Assembly (NCBI GenBank): GCA_016195405.1
Contig: JACPZP010000033.1
Span: forward strand, 1-64,000
Direction: 5' to 3'
Source of the DNA: Planctomycetota bacterium
GTDB taxonomy: Bacteria > Planctomycetota > Planctomycetia > Gemmatales > Gemmataceae
Length of the DNA stretch: 64,000 nt
The notes beneath the pieces were generated by a model. The model worked only from the letters and a program-made list of their open reading frames with translations. It did no database searches and was not told where the DNA came from. Shown piece after piece: positions 25,901 to 33,042 of this stretch; the first letter of the stretch is position 1, and every line of letters starts with the position of its first letter. Both the position numbers and the translations under genes were made by a program.

Positions 25901-27606
25901 TGCACCAAAGGCACTTCGGCCTCTTCGCCCGTGACAACGTCTCGAAAACGCACCGCATTCCCAGCCACCGTGATCGCGCGGCTTCCGTCCGGCGTAAACT
26001 CGGTGTGACTTACGTCTACACTCTGAGGCCAGAACTGCGCTAGCCGCGGACATTGGCGCAAAATGGAAGCCAGGCGAGTTTGGTGGATGGCTGCGCGATC
26101 GGCATTCTCCTGATCGAGCCAGTATGCCTGAGCAAAAGGCAATAGCGAGCCGAACCAGTCTCCTTCGTCTAGGAGCCGCGTCCCATCTGCTTGGAGAACT
26201 TGGACCAGTTGCCGTCGTCTTTCTTCCAGAGCTTTCTGAGCGGCGCTCCGTTGATGGTTGGCGTCGCTGAGGGCGGCTTGGAGCCAGACGTTGTAAAGCA
26301 GCACCGCCACTACAGCCGCGGCGCTAACGGTGTAGAGCGCCGCCAGCGCGGGCCGCCGCCGCGCCCACTTCAATGTGCGCTCCCACGTCGATGTCGGCCG
26401 GGCCAAGATCGGATGTCCGTCCAGGAATCGGCGCAAGTCGTCGGCGAGAGCTTCGGCGGAATCGTACCGCTTGGGCGGCGACTTTTGAAGGCACTTGAGG
26501 CAGATCGTCTCGAGGTCGTGTGGGACGCTTGCCTGCAAGCGTGTCGGCGGGACCGGCTCCTGTTCCATGACTTGGAGGAGCGTTTCGATCGCGTTTTGGG
26601 CGCGAAAGGGCGGCCGGCCCGTCAGCAATTCATAAAGGATGGCGCCGAGCGCGTACACGTCGGTAGCAGGACCGATGGCGCTGATCTTGCCGGCTGCTTG
26701 CTCTGGAGCCATGTAGCTAGGTGTGCCGAGGACATCGCCACTCTGCGTCTGGCCGGAACCGGCGCCGGAACGCGCCAGACCGAAGTCCGTGACTTTGGGC
26801 GTGCCGTTCAATGTCAAGAGGACGTTGGCGGGTTTGAGATCGCGATGGATCACGCCCTGTATGTGAGCGTGGTGCACAGCCCGGGCCAGCGTCTCGACGA
26901 GCAAGGCGGATTCACGGGCGGGTTGCGGCGCGCCGCCGAGCTTCTTGTCCAGGCCGCCGCCTTCAATGAACTCCAGCGACAAGAAAGGCCGGCCATCGTG
27001 CTCGCCGACTTCGTGGATTTGCACGATGTTCGGATGGGCCAGCTTGGCGACCACTTCGGCTTCACGGCTAAAGCGTGCGAGATCTTCGTGATTGGCGTGC
27101 GCACCTGCCAAGACCATTTTCAGGGCGACGGTGCGATCCAGTCTCTTCTGCCGCGCCTTGTAGACGACCCCCATGCCGCCTTGTCCCAATCGCTCCAGCA
27201 TCTCATAGCCGGGCACTTCCGGCGGGGGAGGGGGCGGGCCGCTCGGTTGAGAGCGGAGGGTTTGCTCCATCTGCAAGGAAGTCGGCATCAATTCGGAATT
27301 CGATTCGAGCGCCTGGTGGATTTCGAAGATTGGGCCGAGCGCGCCCGCGAGTTCCGGGAAGCGGCGCGCGTACTCATCGCGCTCGGGTTTTTCGTTTCGC
27401 TCGGTACGCAGCAAGACTTCTTTGTAGATAAGATCAAGAATTGCTTCGGGGTCGTTTTGAAGCGCAGGTTCGCGCTCCAAATAGGTCTCCACCGATACCG
27501 GCGTGCCAGCCCGCCAGCAGCGTGCTTGATCGGCCAGCGCTAGGCTCAACGCCGGCCGGTTCTGCTCCGGCAGTGGAGACGTATCCGGACCGGGGATGTC
27601 ACTCAT
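22906..27606 (-). CDS. Membrane Ser/Thr protein kinase with WD40 and TPR repeats
   Basis: 1566 residues from ATG 27606. The kinase (about 130-400) is complete: GQGGMGVVYKA, VALKM, HRDLKPANVLL near 254, DFGLARSG, APEQAAG. A transmembrane segment follows near 420-440 (LAALYTVSAAAVVAVLLYNVWL). The extracytoplasmic part has about 14 WD40 repeats (FSPDGR...A.VW.L) and then TPR-like helices (LGADLPGPWHRHALLRLHLGD; AMAHQALGQADLAKNHLDLA). The N-terminal 120 residues carry the 'ALADQARCWRAGTPVSVETYLEREP' segment typical of planctomycete receptor kinases. Its start overlaps the last codons of the ECF sigma gene by 8 bases, so kinase and sigma factor are made together and probably signal together. Confidence 0.92.
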   Translation of the reverse strand: MSDIPGPDTSPLPEQNRPALSLALADQARCWRAGTPVSVETYLEREPALQNDPEAILDLIYKEVLLRTERNEKPERDEYARRFPELAGALGPIFEIHQALESNSELMPTSLQMEQTLRSQPSGPPPPPPEVPGYEMLERLGQGGMGVVYKARQKRLDRTVALKMVLAGAHANHEDLARFSREAEVVAKLAHPNIVQIHEVGEHDGRPFLSLEFIEGGGLDKKLGGAPQPARESALLVETLARAVHHAHIQGVIHRDLKPANVLLTLNGTPKVTDFGLARSGAGSGQTQSGDVLGTPSYMAPEQAAGKISAIGPATDVYALGAILYELLTGRPPFRAQNAIETLLQVMEQEPVPPTRLQASVPHDLETICLKCLQKSPPKRYDSAEALADDLRRFLDGHPILARPTSTWERTLKWARRRPALAALYTVSAAAVVAVLLYNVWLQAALSDANHQRSAAQKALEERRRQLVQVLQADGTRLLDEGDWFGSLLPFAQAYWLDQENADRAAIHQTRLASILRQCPRLAQFWPQSVDVSHTEFTPDGSRAITVAGNAVRFRDVVTGEEAEVPLVHDKAIKLTALRPDGRRLATATEDNSVHVWDLATSQRVGAPIAFKDAVAALAFKGDSERIVAATRETSGNVHIQIWDATEAKAESPPVVVPSTMMSEVAISPDGRLAATAELVFQQNVGTGVLTVWEVVNARKVFEAGNLPSAITKIQFSPDSRRVTAAIVDGTARVWNSATGKQSSFVRHGASILHLAFSPDSRRFATSGVDGTAYIWDCEISKGLGTLKHGRAFTHAVHFVAFAPDGIHAVTAGADNTARVWNLTTDSAVGPPLRHTDKLTRALFSPDGRHVMTTSRDKTVRLWDLASSRLAAAPLEHDDNVNHANFNSSGSLVVTAGDDRLARVWDLASGRPQGSPFLHTHRVVFAGFDSEGHVLSTAEHDPAGEGEACAWEAAKGTLLFRRETSQRIMAPDADRTVRRAWFSHDGRLLLAMDGVGKAQVWDVRAGRPSTGVLAHRSAVTGAAFSADGRYVLTETFLPAFSARALDAAGQATDALKNFYLKLLQLEKTVNVWGTSGEKKITSIGPWSDSDAVAFRFAAFSPSSAAEGGSIIICDGQTSLWDVDQARAIRHFRKPGSATIAATLSPNGRILATTSDDETAQLWDANTGELAPMQLVPAPVNFWYAGQSWPPVFSPDGRLLVLGGENGIRVWEVASGFPVAPTLGHPGKVKSAALSSDGRFLLTACDRAARVWALTADGRSAADWLRLAQFLSCSRIHPQAGLPVLPGLNEPLTAWEELRRKSPKDFQITEGDVTTWHAEAARACEKIGKWQAALFHLEILATRHPQRPELHDRKGRARAEMGLWTEAAADFEKATALGADLPGPWHRHALLRLHLGDSNGYRRVCADMLDRFGSAKHAASAQLTVWTCVLAPLTQSDGVRLAPIAERALVDGPKNHSRLLLLGAALYRAGRFQDAVNKLSESIKVAPKEEAVWDWLFLAMAHQALGQADLAKNHLDLATRYLDQANAKVLGGAPIDAPGGAQPSWANPLEIALLRREAETVVKKQAP

Positions 27607-28192
27607 CGCCCGCCTCATCCAGACCGAGCTGTTGGGCCACGCGGTCGAGGCCGCGCGCCAGGCGTTTGCGCAGCGCTTCGGGGCTTTGCCCCCGCTCCGC
27701 GCCGATGTCGGCCCATTCCCGGCCCTGCGCCCGTAAGTCGGCCAGTTCCATCTCTTCGGAAGAGAGTCGTTTTCGAAATTCGACGAGCAACTCCCGTCCG
27801 GCTGCGTGCCGGCTCGGACTGGGGCCACCGCCGGCAACCTGGTCTGCCGCCCCGCCATCCGCTTCTAGGCGCGCCAGGTCGCGCCGTTCCGCTCGCTCCC
27901 GGCGCATCTGGTCGGTCACTTTGTGGCGGGCCATCTGGGCCAACAATTTCAAAAGTTGATCGGCGTCGGCGAGATCGTATTGGCCCAAAGCGGCCCGCAC
28001 GAAGAAGCTGCCCAGCACCGACTGACAAACGTCCATCGAATCGAAGACCCGGCGCATGCGGGCATCGGTTAAGCGTAGGCGCACCACGCGGCGAATGGCC
28101 GGCTCATAGCGGCGCACCAACTCGGCGGCGGCGTCGCCATCGCCGCTGCGCACACGTTGAATGAGGTCCGGGAATGGGGTTTCGTCCGACAT
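27599..28192 (-). CDS. ECF sigma factor, partner of the WD40 kinase
   Basis: 197 residues from ATG 28192. Region 2 is present (FPDLIQRVRSGDGDAAAELVRRYEPAIRRVVRLRL; DSMDVCQSVLGSFFVRAALGQYDL) and region 4 helix-turn-helix (LADLRAQGREWADIGAERGQSPEALRKRLARGLDRVAQQL). It belongs to the planctomycete ECF groups whose genes sit before giant Ser/Thr kinases. No anti-sigma factor is present; phosphorylation by the coupled kinase is the probable control. Confidence 0.88.
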   Translation of the reverse strand: MSDETPFPDLIQRVRSGDGDAAAELVRRYEPAIRRVVRLRLTDARMRRVFDSMDVCQSVLGSFFVRAALGQYDLADADQLLKLLAQMARHKVTDQMRRERAERRDLARLEADGGAADQVAGGGPSPSRHAAGRELLVEFRKRLSSEEMELADLRAQGREWADIGAERGQSPEALRKRLARGLDRVAQQLGLDEAGDE

Positions 28193-28410
28193 GGGAGACT
28201 CAGCGTTGAATAATGCAAGCCCCTCTCGTTGTAAGAGTTGCGTTCCCGGCAGTCTACAACATCTCAAAGATCGCGATTCTCTGTCCGCCCTGGCCATGTG
28301 CTGCGATTTGCATGTGACGGCGGGCACGGCAGGTGACAAGCCGCTCGCTCCCAAGTGCCCGCCGCTCAGTAGCACCAACATCACAGCGTCAGGCGGCTGA
28401 AGGAAATCAC

Positions 28411-28719
28411 ATGTTCGCAACCTTGCTTCAAAATCTGAGTCGCAAGTCTCGAAACGTGCCCCGTTCGCGGCGGCTCGAAGTCGAAACCTTGGAAGGGCGG
28501 TCCGTACCCTCCGCGTTGGGGACGCTGGTCCGCCCGGCCGTGGCGGCTGATTGGCCCCCGCCCCCAGTCACCCAAGCCCATGTCAGGGAAACATTGATGG
28601 GCGGCGGCCGCGTCGATCCAGGCGCCGCCAACGGCGCACACATAATCGGCAGCGCCGGCCACGTCGCTTCGATTGAGTGCAACATCACCCGAGGCAGCGG
28701 CGAAGAGATCCCGCAGTAG
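28411..28719 (+). CDS. Short protein with planctomycete N-terminal LExLExR-VPS motif
   Basis: 102 residues from ATG 28411 (aagga site). The N-terminus (LLQNLSRKSRNVP followed by RSRRLEVETLEGRSVPSALG) is the sequence that starts many large planctomycete surface proteins. Here only about 65 residues follow, ending GSGEEIPQ, so it is either a minimal member or the leftover of a big surface protein. Confidence 0.6.
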   Translation: MFATLLQNLSRKSRNVPRSRRLEVETLEGRSVPSALGTLVRPAVAADWPPPPVTQAHVRETLMGGGRVDPGAANGAHIIGSAGHVASIECNITRGSGEEIPQ

Positions 28720-28738
28720 TCCGCAAACAACCAACTTC

Positions 28739-28770
28739 GGAGTGCGGCGACCGGTCAATCGCCGCACTCC
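28739..28770. repeat. 12-bp perfect inverted repeat
   Basis: ggagtgcggcga (28739-28750) and tcgccgcactcc (28759-28770) with an 8-base loop, 20 bases after the preceding stop codon. No T run follows. It may terminate or stabilise the transcript, or be another member of the palindrome family. Confidence 0.6.
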
Positions 28771-28828
28771 CAATCACGTAATCACGCCAAGCGGCCCGCA
28801 CTCCAGACTGCGGGAGGTTGTGGAAATA

Positions 28829-28987
28829 GATTGCATTGCGCGGCGGCGCGCGCGCAGCATGTTCGCGCGCGCAGCATACTCGTACGCGCGGCCTACTCCG
28901 GAACCTACCGACTTTGCGGTCGGGCGTTCGTTCGGTTACGATGAAGATTGAATTGGATTGCGCGGCGGCGCGCGCGCACCTCATCAC
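28829..28987 (+). repeat. GC-alternating direct repeats upstream of the second ATPase
   Basis: attgcgcggcggcgcgcgcgca occurs near 28838 and again near 28956, and a partial gttcgcgcgcgcagcat unit lies between. The purine-pyrimidine alternation (cgcgcgcg) could adopt Z-DNA. The same unit is found at the scar at 21239. The 330 bases from 28720 to 29049 contain no gene, only these repeats. Confidence 0.65.
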
Positions 28988-29049
28988 TTTCGCCGCACAC
29001 CTTCCCACTTTTCCTGTTCGCGCCATTTCCCATTACAAGAGAAGGACTT

Positions 29050-30033
29050 ATGGCCGAAAATGTAATTGTCGACTCAGGGGTCGATGCCAGCAACTCCTTT
29101 GTCAAGAAGCTCTGGAAAACGGTCCCCTGGATTTGGGACGGCGTGATTGCAAGGGACGCCGTCACGCTCCTTTCCGCCCCGGAGAAAACGGGCAAGACCA
29201 CGCTTTTGAGCTTACTGCTCGACCGCCGCCGTGAGGGTGGACAGCTTCTTGGCCGGGCGGTGCGTCCAGGCCGAACCCTCCTTTGGTCCGAAGAGAGCTT
29301 GGGCTTGTGGTCGCTGCGGCAACCGCCTCTCGATTTCGGATCCGAACTCAAGTACCATGATCCAACCGGCGCGTATTCCGTGCGGGGAAGTTGGCGGTGT
29401 TTTATCGATCATCTAAATGACCTTGGCAAGGATTGCTACGACCTCGTGGTGATTGACACCGTGATGACTTTCCTGCCGAGTGCCCGAAACAACTATCGCC
29501 GCCTGGGCAGAGCGCTCGACGATTTGCGCCTCGTTGCCTATCAGAGCGCCGGCATCTTGCTGCTGCACCAGGCCTGCACCGTCCGCACCCGATCGCGAAC
29601 CCGCTGCCCCTTGACCGCCTTGGCCGACATCATCATCGACATGCACATACCGCACGGCAGCCGTTTCAGCCGCCGCCGTCAATTCCACGGCGTGGGCCGC
29701 TACCCCGGCACGCTCCAGCACGTGGCCGCCGAGCTGAATCCGGAAGGAACGGACTACTTGCTGTTGCCCGACGATGAGTTGAACGCAAACGGACCCGATG
29801 GATCGCTCGGGCCCGCCCTGGAAACGCTGCGGCAGCTTTTGAGCGAAACCCCCGGCCCCCTGACGCGCCAAGAAATCCTTTCCCGCTGGCCCGAAAACGA
29901 ACCGCCGCCACGGGCCGACTCATTGTGGCGCACCTTGGCGCGCGGGTGCGAGCTGGGCTTGCTTGTACGCAGCGGGGCGGGGAATCGGGCGGAGGCGTTT
30001 CGGTATGGGGTGGCGCGGCGACAGGCGGGATGA
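29050..30033 (+). CDS. RepA/RecA-like AAA ATPase, second copy
   Basis: 327 residues from ATG 29050 (gaagga site); the open frame upstream runs through the GC repeats. Walker A SAPEKTGKTT at about 42-51, an LLWSEES strand, Walker B DLVVIDTVMTFLP, then LADIIIDMHI and VAAELNPEGTDYLLLP. The C-terminal winged helix (LTRQEILSRWPENE...FRYGVA) aligns with that of the first ATPase. The loop after the second motif (HQACTVRTRSRTRCPL) has lost the HHP...GSGAL pattern and is Arg-rich, so this copy may be decaying. An antitoxin gene lies 168 bases downstream on the other strand. Confidence 0.7.
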   Translation: MAENVIVDSGVDASNSFVKKLWKTVPWIWDGVIARDAVTLLSAPEKTGKTTLLSLLLDRRREGGQLLGRAVRPGRTLLWSEESLGLWSLRQPPLDFGSELKYHDPTGAYSVRGSWRCFIDHLNDLGKDCYDLVVIDTVMTFLPSARNNYRRLGRALDDLRLVAYQSAGILLLHQACTVRTRSRTRCPLTALADIIIDMHIPHGSRFSRRRQFHGVGRYPGTLQHVAAELNPEGTDYLLLPDDELNANGPDGSLGPALETLRQLLSETPGPLTRQEILSRWPENEPPPRADSLWRTLARGCELGLLVRSGAGNRAEAFRYGVARRQAG

Positions 30034-30200
30034 CCTTGAGCAATCGATCGATCACTGTCGGGGTGGCAGGGTGGCAGGCGTTCAGCAAAAGTCTTGACGC
30101 TTATGATTTCAACGTTTTGCACCTTGCCCAATTAGGCGATGCCGGGATCCATCACGGCGCGTACAGTAGGAAACCCAAAGCATGGTGTCCAAAACGACCT

Positions 30201-30410
30201 TCATGGCCGCCGGGCTCGGTAGCGCCGCTTAAGAACTAGCTCGTCAATCTTGGCGTCGGTCAGCTTCGCTTTCCGGTGCTTGGCCGTAACTCGGCCGAGT
30301 TCCTGATCCCAGATCTTCTCTTCAACCCGATCGAGCGCGGTTCGCAGTTTGAGAAAATCCTGGGCGCCCAACCGTTCGGCCGCCTTGATGATTTCTGCAA
30401 CGGTTGACAT
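30201..30410 (-). CDS. Small antitoxin-like protein
   Basis: 69 residues with ggag before the ATG (30410). STVAEIIKAAERLGAQDFLKLRTALDRVEEKIWDQELG followed by a basic tail (KRRYRARRP) is like the small helical antitoxins that pair with PIN toxins. No intact toxin follows; the 160 bases beyond it on the same strand may hold a degraded toxin end, but this could not be shown. It is a possible orphan antitoxin. Confidence 0.5.
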   Translation of the reverse strand: MSTVAEIIKAAERLGAQDFLKLRTALDRVEEKIWDQELGRVTAKHRKAKLTDAKIDELVLKRRYRARRP

Positions 30411-30594
30411 TCCTGCTCCTACTCACTCGTCTCGAATACTACCAGCGTTCAATCTAGGTCGATTCTATCCCTTGATTCGTTTTCCAACAGCGCCAGGAGC
30501 TGGTTATGCAGCTCCCTTGGCGGGGCGCGGTCGGGAGACCCGAGCCGAACACGCGGCAACTTGCAATGTTTCGAGATCGACTGTATCTAACCCG

Positions 30595-30670
30595 AGAAAA
30601 GGTGTGAAGACGTGTTAGGACCCTTTTCCGATCATAATTATCCAAAAAAAGGGTCCTGACACCTTTTTCC
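30595..30670. repeat. REP-type palindrome (aaaaggtgt...aggaccctttt)
   Basis: The right arm near 30647-30668 reads aaaagggtcctgacaccttttt; the left arm (30597-30628) contains aaaaggtgt and taggaccctttt, its complement, interrupted by 10 extra bases. This aaggtgtcaggaccctttt core is a familiar repeat associated with RAYT transposases, and a RAYT remnant lies 80 bases downstream. Confidence 0.65.
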
Positions 30671-30750
30671 CGGGAGTCTTTTTCTCTTTACAGTTGCGCC
30701 CGGTGGTGGCATCGTCGAGCGCCAGGCTGCGATACCTGCGCTGTGCCTGT

Positions 30751-30837
30751 TGCGGCTTCGTTCACGGCGTGCTTAATCGTGCGGTCGTGCGCGCAACACT
30801 GTTTGACAAGGATGGCGATTACGCGGCCTTCGAATAA
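30751..30837 (+). pseudogene. REP-associated tyrosine transposase (RAYT), N-terminal remnant
   Basis: The frame encodes CGFVHGVLNRAVVRATLF followed by DKDGDYAAFE and a stop. RAYT (Y1_Tnp) proteins begin with G-x-V/I-Y-H-V-x-NR...LF-x-x-DxDY-x-x-FE, so the match is close, including the NR and the DYxxF motif. The frame ends after that point and no catalytic HUH or Tyr part follows. It is a dead fragment beside its likely REP target sequence. Confidence 0.6.
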
Positions 30838-30965
30838 ACGACTACCAACCGTTTTGGCCAAACGCGGAGTTGGGGAACGAATGAAAGAAGGCCCTGCCGT
30901 TGCTTGGATCGGGTTTTCAGTTTAGACTATCATCAATGAACTGTACGTGAGTCCAAGAGCCTGAA

Positions 30966-31418
30966 ATGCTTCGCCGATGTGCGTCTCTGTTGCTGGCACC
31001 AACGGTCCTCCTGTCACAGTGGGGGAGTCTGGGCCATTCGCACGGTTCCATTGAGCCGGCTGGACACGGGTCTGCACTTCACTTCCATTTCAGCTTCTTT
31101 TCCTGGCACGATCAGGATGACGACGACGACCACGACGACACTTGTTGCGGCGACCAGGAAGCCATGTGCAACGAACGCTTGTCGCCGATACATGACCATG
31201 ACGCCGATGCCGTTTACCTTCCGGGTTTAGCGATCCTGGGATCCCAGGATTCGGATACGCAATGCCCATCCAACGCCTGGTGGACGGGCGGCGCCTGGAA
31301 CGTGGCGCTTGTGAGTGACCCGGATCCGACCAGACAAGTTCCGAAGCTATCCCATCATCCCCCCCTGATTTTTGAAGCGTGTCCGATTTATCTGCGCACG
31401 CTGTCCCTTCTTATTTAG
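30966..31418 (+). CDS. Secreted His/Asp-rich protein, putative metal binder
   Basis: 150 residues. The N-terminus (RRCASLLLAPTVLLSQWGSLGHSHG) is a signal peptide. Then come HGSALHFHFSFFSWHD, an acidic run DDDDDHDD, a Cys cluster CCGDQEAMC and HDHDAD. Clustered His, Asp and Cys in an exported protein placed directly before an RND metal efflux pair suggests a periplasmic metal sensor, buffer or chaperone. No known family was recognised. The C-terminal 40 residues are hydrophobic. Confidence 0.6.
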   Translation: MLRRCASLLLAPTVLLSQWGSLGHSHGSIEPAGHGSALHFHFSFFSWHDQDDDDDHDDTCCGDQEAMCNERLSPIHDHDADAVYLPGLAILGSQDSDTQCPSNAWWTGGAWNVALVSDPDPTRQVPKLSHHPPLIFEACPIYLRTLSLLI

Positions 31419-31551
31419 CCATTTCTAAAGCTCACAAGCGAGCAACGGCGCGCGTGCGCGCCGGCTGCGCTTCGCTTGTCTCTACTCCACACACCAACTT
31501 ACTTCGTCCGCGATACCTGCCCGTTGGCAGGGACAATATGAGGCACAAAAA

Positions 31552-32955
31552 ATGAAACGTTTCTTGAAGCCGCTGGTGGGCGCGAGTTTCATCGCGGCGT
31601 TGGCTGCCGCCGCGTATCTTACAAACGATCGATGGGCGCCCTGGCTTTCCTCGGAAGACAGCAGCCCTGCAGATGAAAAGCAAAAGCAGGAAACTCTCGA
31701 CGAGCCGAAGCTGCTCAAGCTAAGTTCGCAGGCCCGGAAAAACCTGAGCCTGGTTTCCAAGCCCATACACCCGCAATCCTATTGGCGGACGATCCAAGTT
31801 CCGGGAATGATCGTGGACCGTCCGGGGAACTCCGACCGAGGCGTCACCGCGCCTGCCGTGGGCGTCGTCGTCAGGGTTCGGGCCGTGCCGGGCGATATCG
31901 TGAAACCCGGCGACCGATTGTTCACGCTGCGTTTAAGCAGCGAATACCTCCAGAATGTCCAATCAGAACTTATCAAAGCCGTCAATGAAGTCCAACTCCT
32001 CAAGGAAGAGCTTGACCGACTTTCGGGCTTCGCTCAAAACGGGAGCCTCCCGGAAGCCAAGCTCATCGAGCTGAAATTCCAAATGCGGCGGCAAAACACG
32101 GCGATACAAGTATTTCGCCAAGACCTCCTCGCACGCGGCCTGACGCCGCAGCAAGTTGACCGTGTCGCTGACGGCAAGTTCGTTTCGGAAATCGAAGTTA
32201 TTGCGCCTTTACCGCTTGACGGCGAGTCCACTCTGGTCAGCCTCAAGAACACCGCCAAGGCGGAGGAAACCGCACCCGTCTACGAAGTGCGGGACCTCAA
32301 GGTCGAGCTTGGTCAACAGGTTCAGGCCGGCCAGACCCTGTGCCTGCTGGCCAATCACCACTCGCTTTTCATCGAAGGTCGAAGCTTCAGACGGGAGGCC
32401 CCTTTCCTGGAAGCCGCCGCCAAGAACGGTTGGCCGATCCACGTCGATTTCGACGAGGACGGCGATGGATCCTGGCCGCCGCTTAAGCAGACCTTGGCCA
32501 TCCGGCATCTCGCCAACACGGTCGATCCTGCCAGTCGCACCTTCGACTTTTTTGTCCCGCTGGCAAACCAGGCGCGCTCCTATGCGAAGGACGGCAAGAC
32601 TTTCCTTGTTTGGCAGTTTCGTCCCGGCCAGAGGGTACGGCTGAACGTTCCCGTCGAGGAATTCAAGGACGTGATCGTCCTGCCGGCAGCGGCAGTCGTT
32701 CGTGAAGGCCCGGAAGCCTACGCCTTCCGCCAAAACGGCGATCTCTTTGAACGCCGGGCCGTTCACGTGCTACACGAGGATCGCTTCAACGTCGTCTTGG
32801 CCAACGACGGCGCCTTGCGGCCGGGTATCGACTTCCTCGCTCAAGGTTCGGCCGCTTCACTCAACCGCGTTTTGAAGGCCCAGAACTCCAGCGGAGGCCT
32901 GCCGCCCGGCGCCCACTTCCATGCCGACGGCTCGCTCCACATTCCGGGGAAGTAG
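31552..32955 (+). CDS. Heavy-metal RND efflux periplasmic adaptor (CusB/CzcB-like)
   Basis: 467 residues with an N-terminal membrane anchor (LVGASFIAALAAAAYLT). It follows the membrane fusion protein plan: a lipoyl-like half (GVVVRVRAVPGDIVKPGDRLFTLRL), an alpha hairpin (QNVQSELIKAVNEVQLLKEELDRL), a second lipoyl half (DLKVELGQQVQAGQTLCLLANHHSLFIEG) and a beta-barrel (FRPGQRVRLNVPVEEFKDVIVLPAAAVVREG). The C-terminus ends in a His-containing GAHFHADGSLHIPGK. It links the inner-membrane pump encoded downstream to an outer-membrane channel not found here. Metal unknown; Cu, Zn, Co and Cd are possible. Confidence 0.85.
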   Translation: MKRFLKPLVGASFIAALAAAAYLTNDRWAPWLSSEDSSPADEKQKQETLDEPKLLKLSSQARKNLSLVSKPIHPQSYWRTIQVPGMIVDRPGNSDRGVTAPAVGVVVRVRAVPGDIVKPGDRLFTLRLSSEYLQNVQSELIKAVNEVQLLKEELDRLSGFAQNGSLPEAKLIELKFQMRRQNTAIQVFRQDLLARGLTPQQVDRVADGKFVSEIEVIAPLPLDGESTLVSLKNTAKAEETAPVYEVRDLKVELGQQVQAGQTLCLLANHHSLFIEGRSFRREAPFLEAAAKNGWPIHVDFDEDGDGSWPPLKQTLAIRHLANTVDPASRTFDFFVPLANQARSYAKDGKTFLVWQFRPGQRVRLNVPVEEFKDVIVLPAAAVVREGPEAYAFRQNGDLFERRAVHVLHEDRFNVVLANDGALRPGIDFLAQGSAASLNRVLKAQNSSGGLPPGAHFHADGSLHIPGK

Positions 32956-33018
32956 TAGGCGCCGCGAGCCGAGCGACGCCTGCATCGTCGCTTGCCCCGC
33001 TCGGCTCGCGGGGCCTAC
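32955..33018. repeat. Palindrome with 21-nt arms (gtaggc-ccgcgagccgagcg)
   Basis: Arms 32955-32975 and 32998-33018 are complementary at 20 of 21 positions. The first base is the last base of the adaptor gene's stop codon, so the hairpin fills most of the 87-base gap between adaptor and pump. It could stabilise the adaptor mRNA or reduce read-through into the pump gene. Confidence 0.7.
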
Positions 33019-33042
33019 TTCCGCCTTCAAGGAGAGATAACC

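Larger units (their letters stand above)
30411..30965. other. Gene-poor stretch with REP sequence and RAYT remnant
   Basis: 555 bases without an intact gene. It contains the REP palindrome at 30595-30670 and the transposase remnant at 30751-30837, listed separately; the rest shows no feature. It separates the third accessory patch from the metal efflux cluster. Confidence 0.6.

Noticed and set aside
26191..27543. Long open frame antisense to the WD40 kinase
   Set aside because: It mirrors the high-GC kinase coding frame, whose motifs are unmistakable; the antisense product has no recognisable domain.
28838..28987. Coding extension of ATPase 2 upstream of 29050
   Set aside because: The upstream frame reads through GC-alternating repeats; the ATG at 29050 has a proper site and matches the start of the conserved region.
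30743..30925. 60-codon frame overlapping the RAYT remnant
   Set aside because: It is out of frame with the RAYT similarity and has no coding character.
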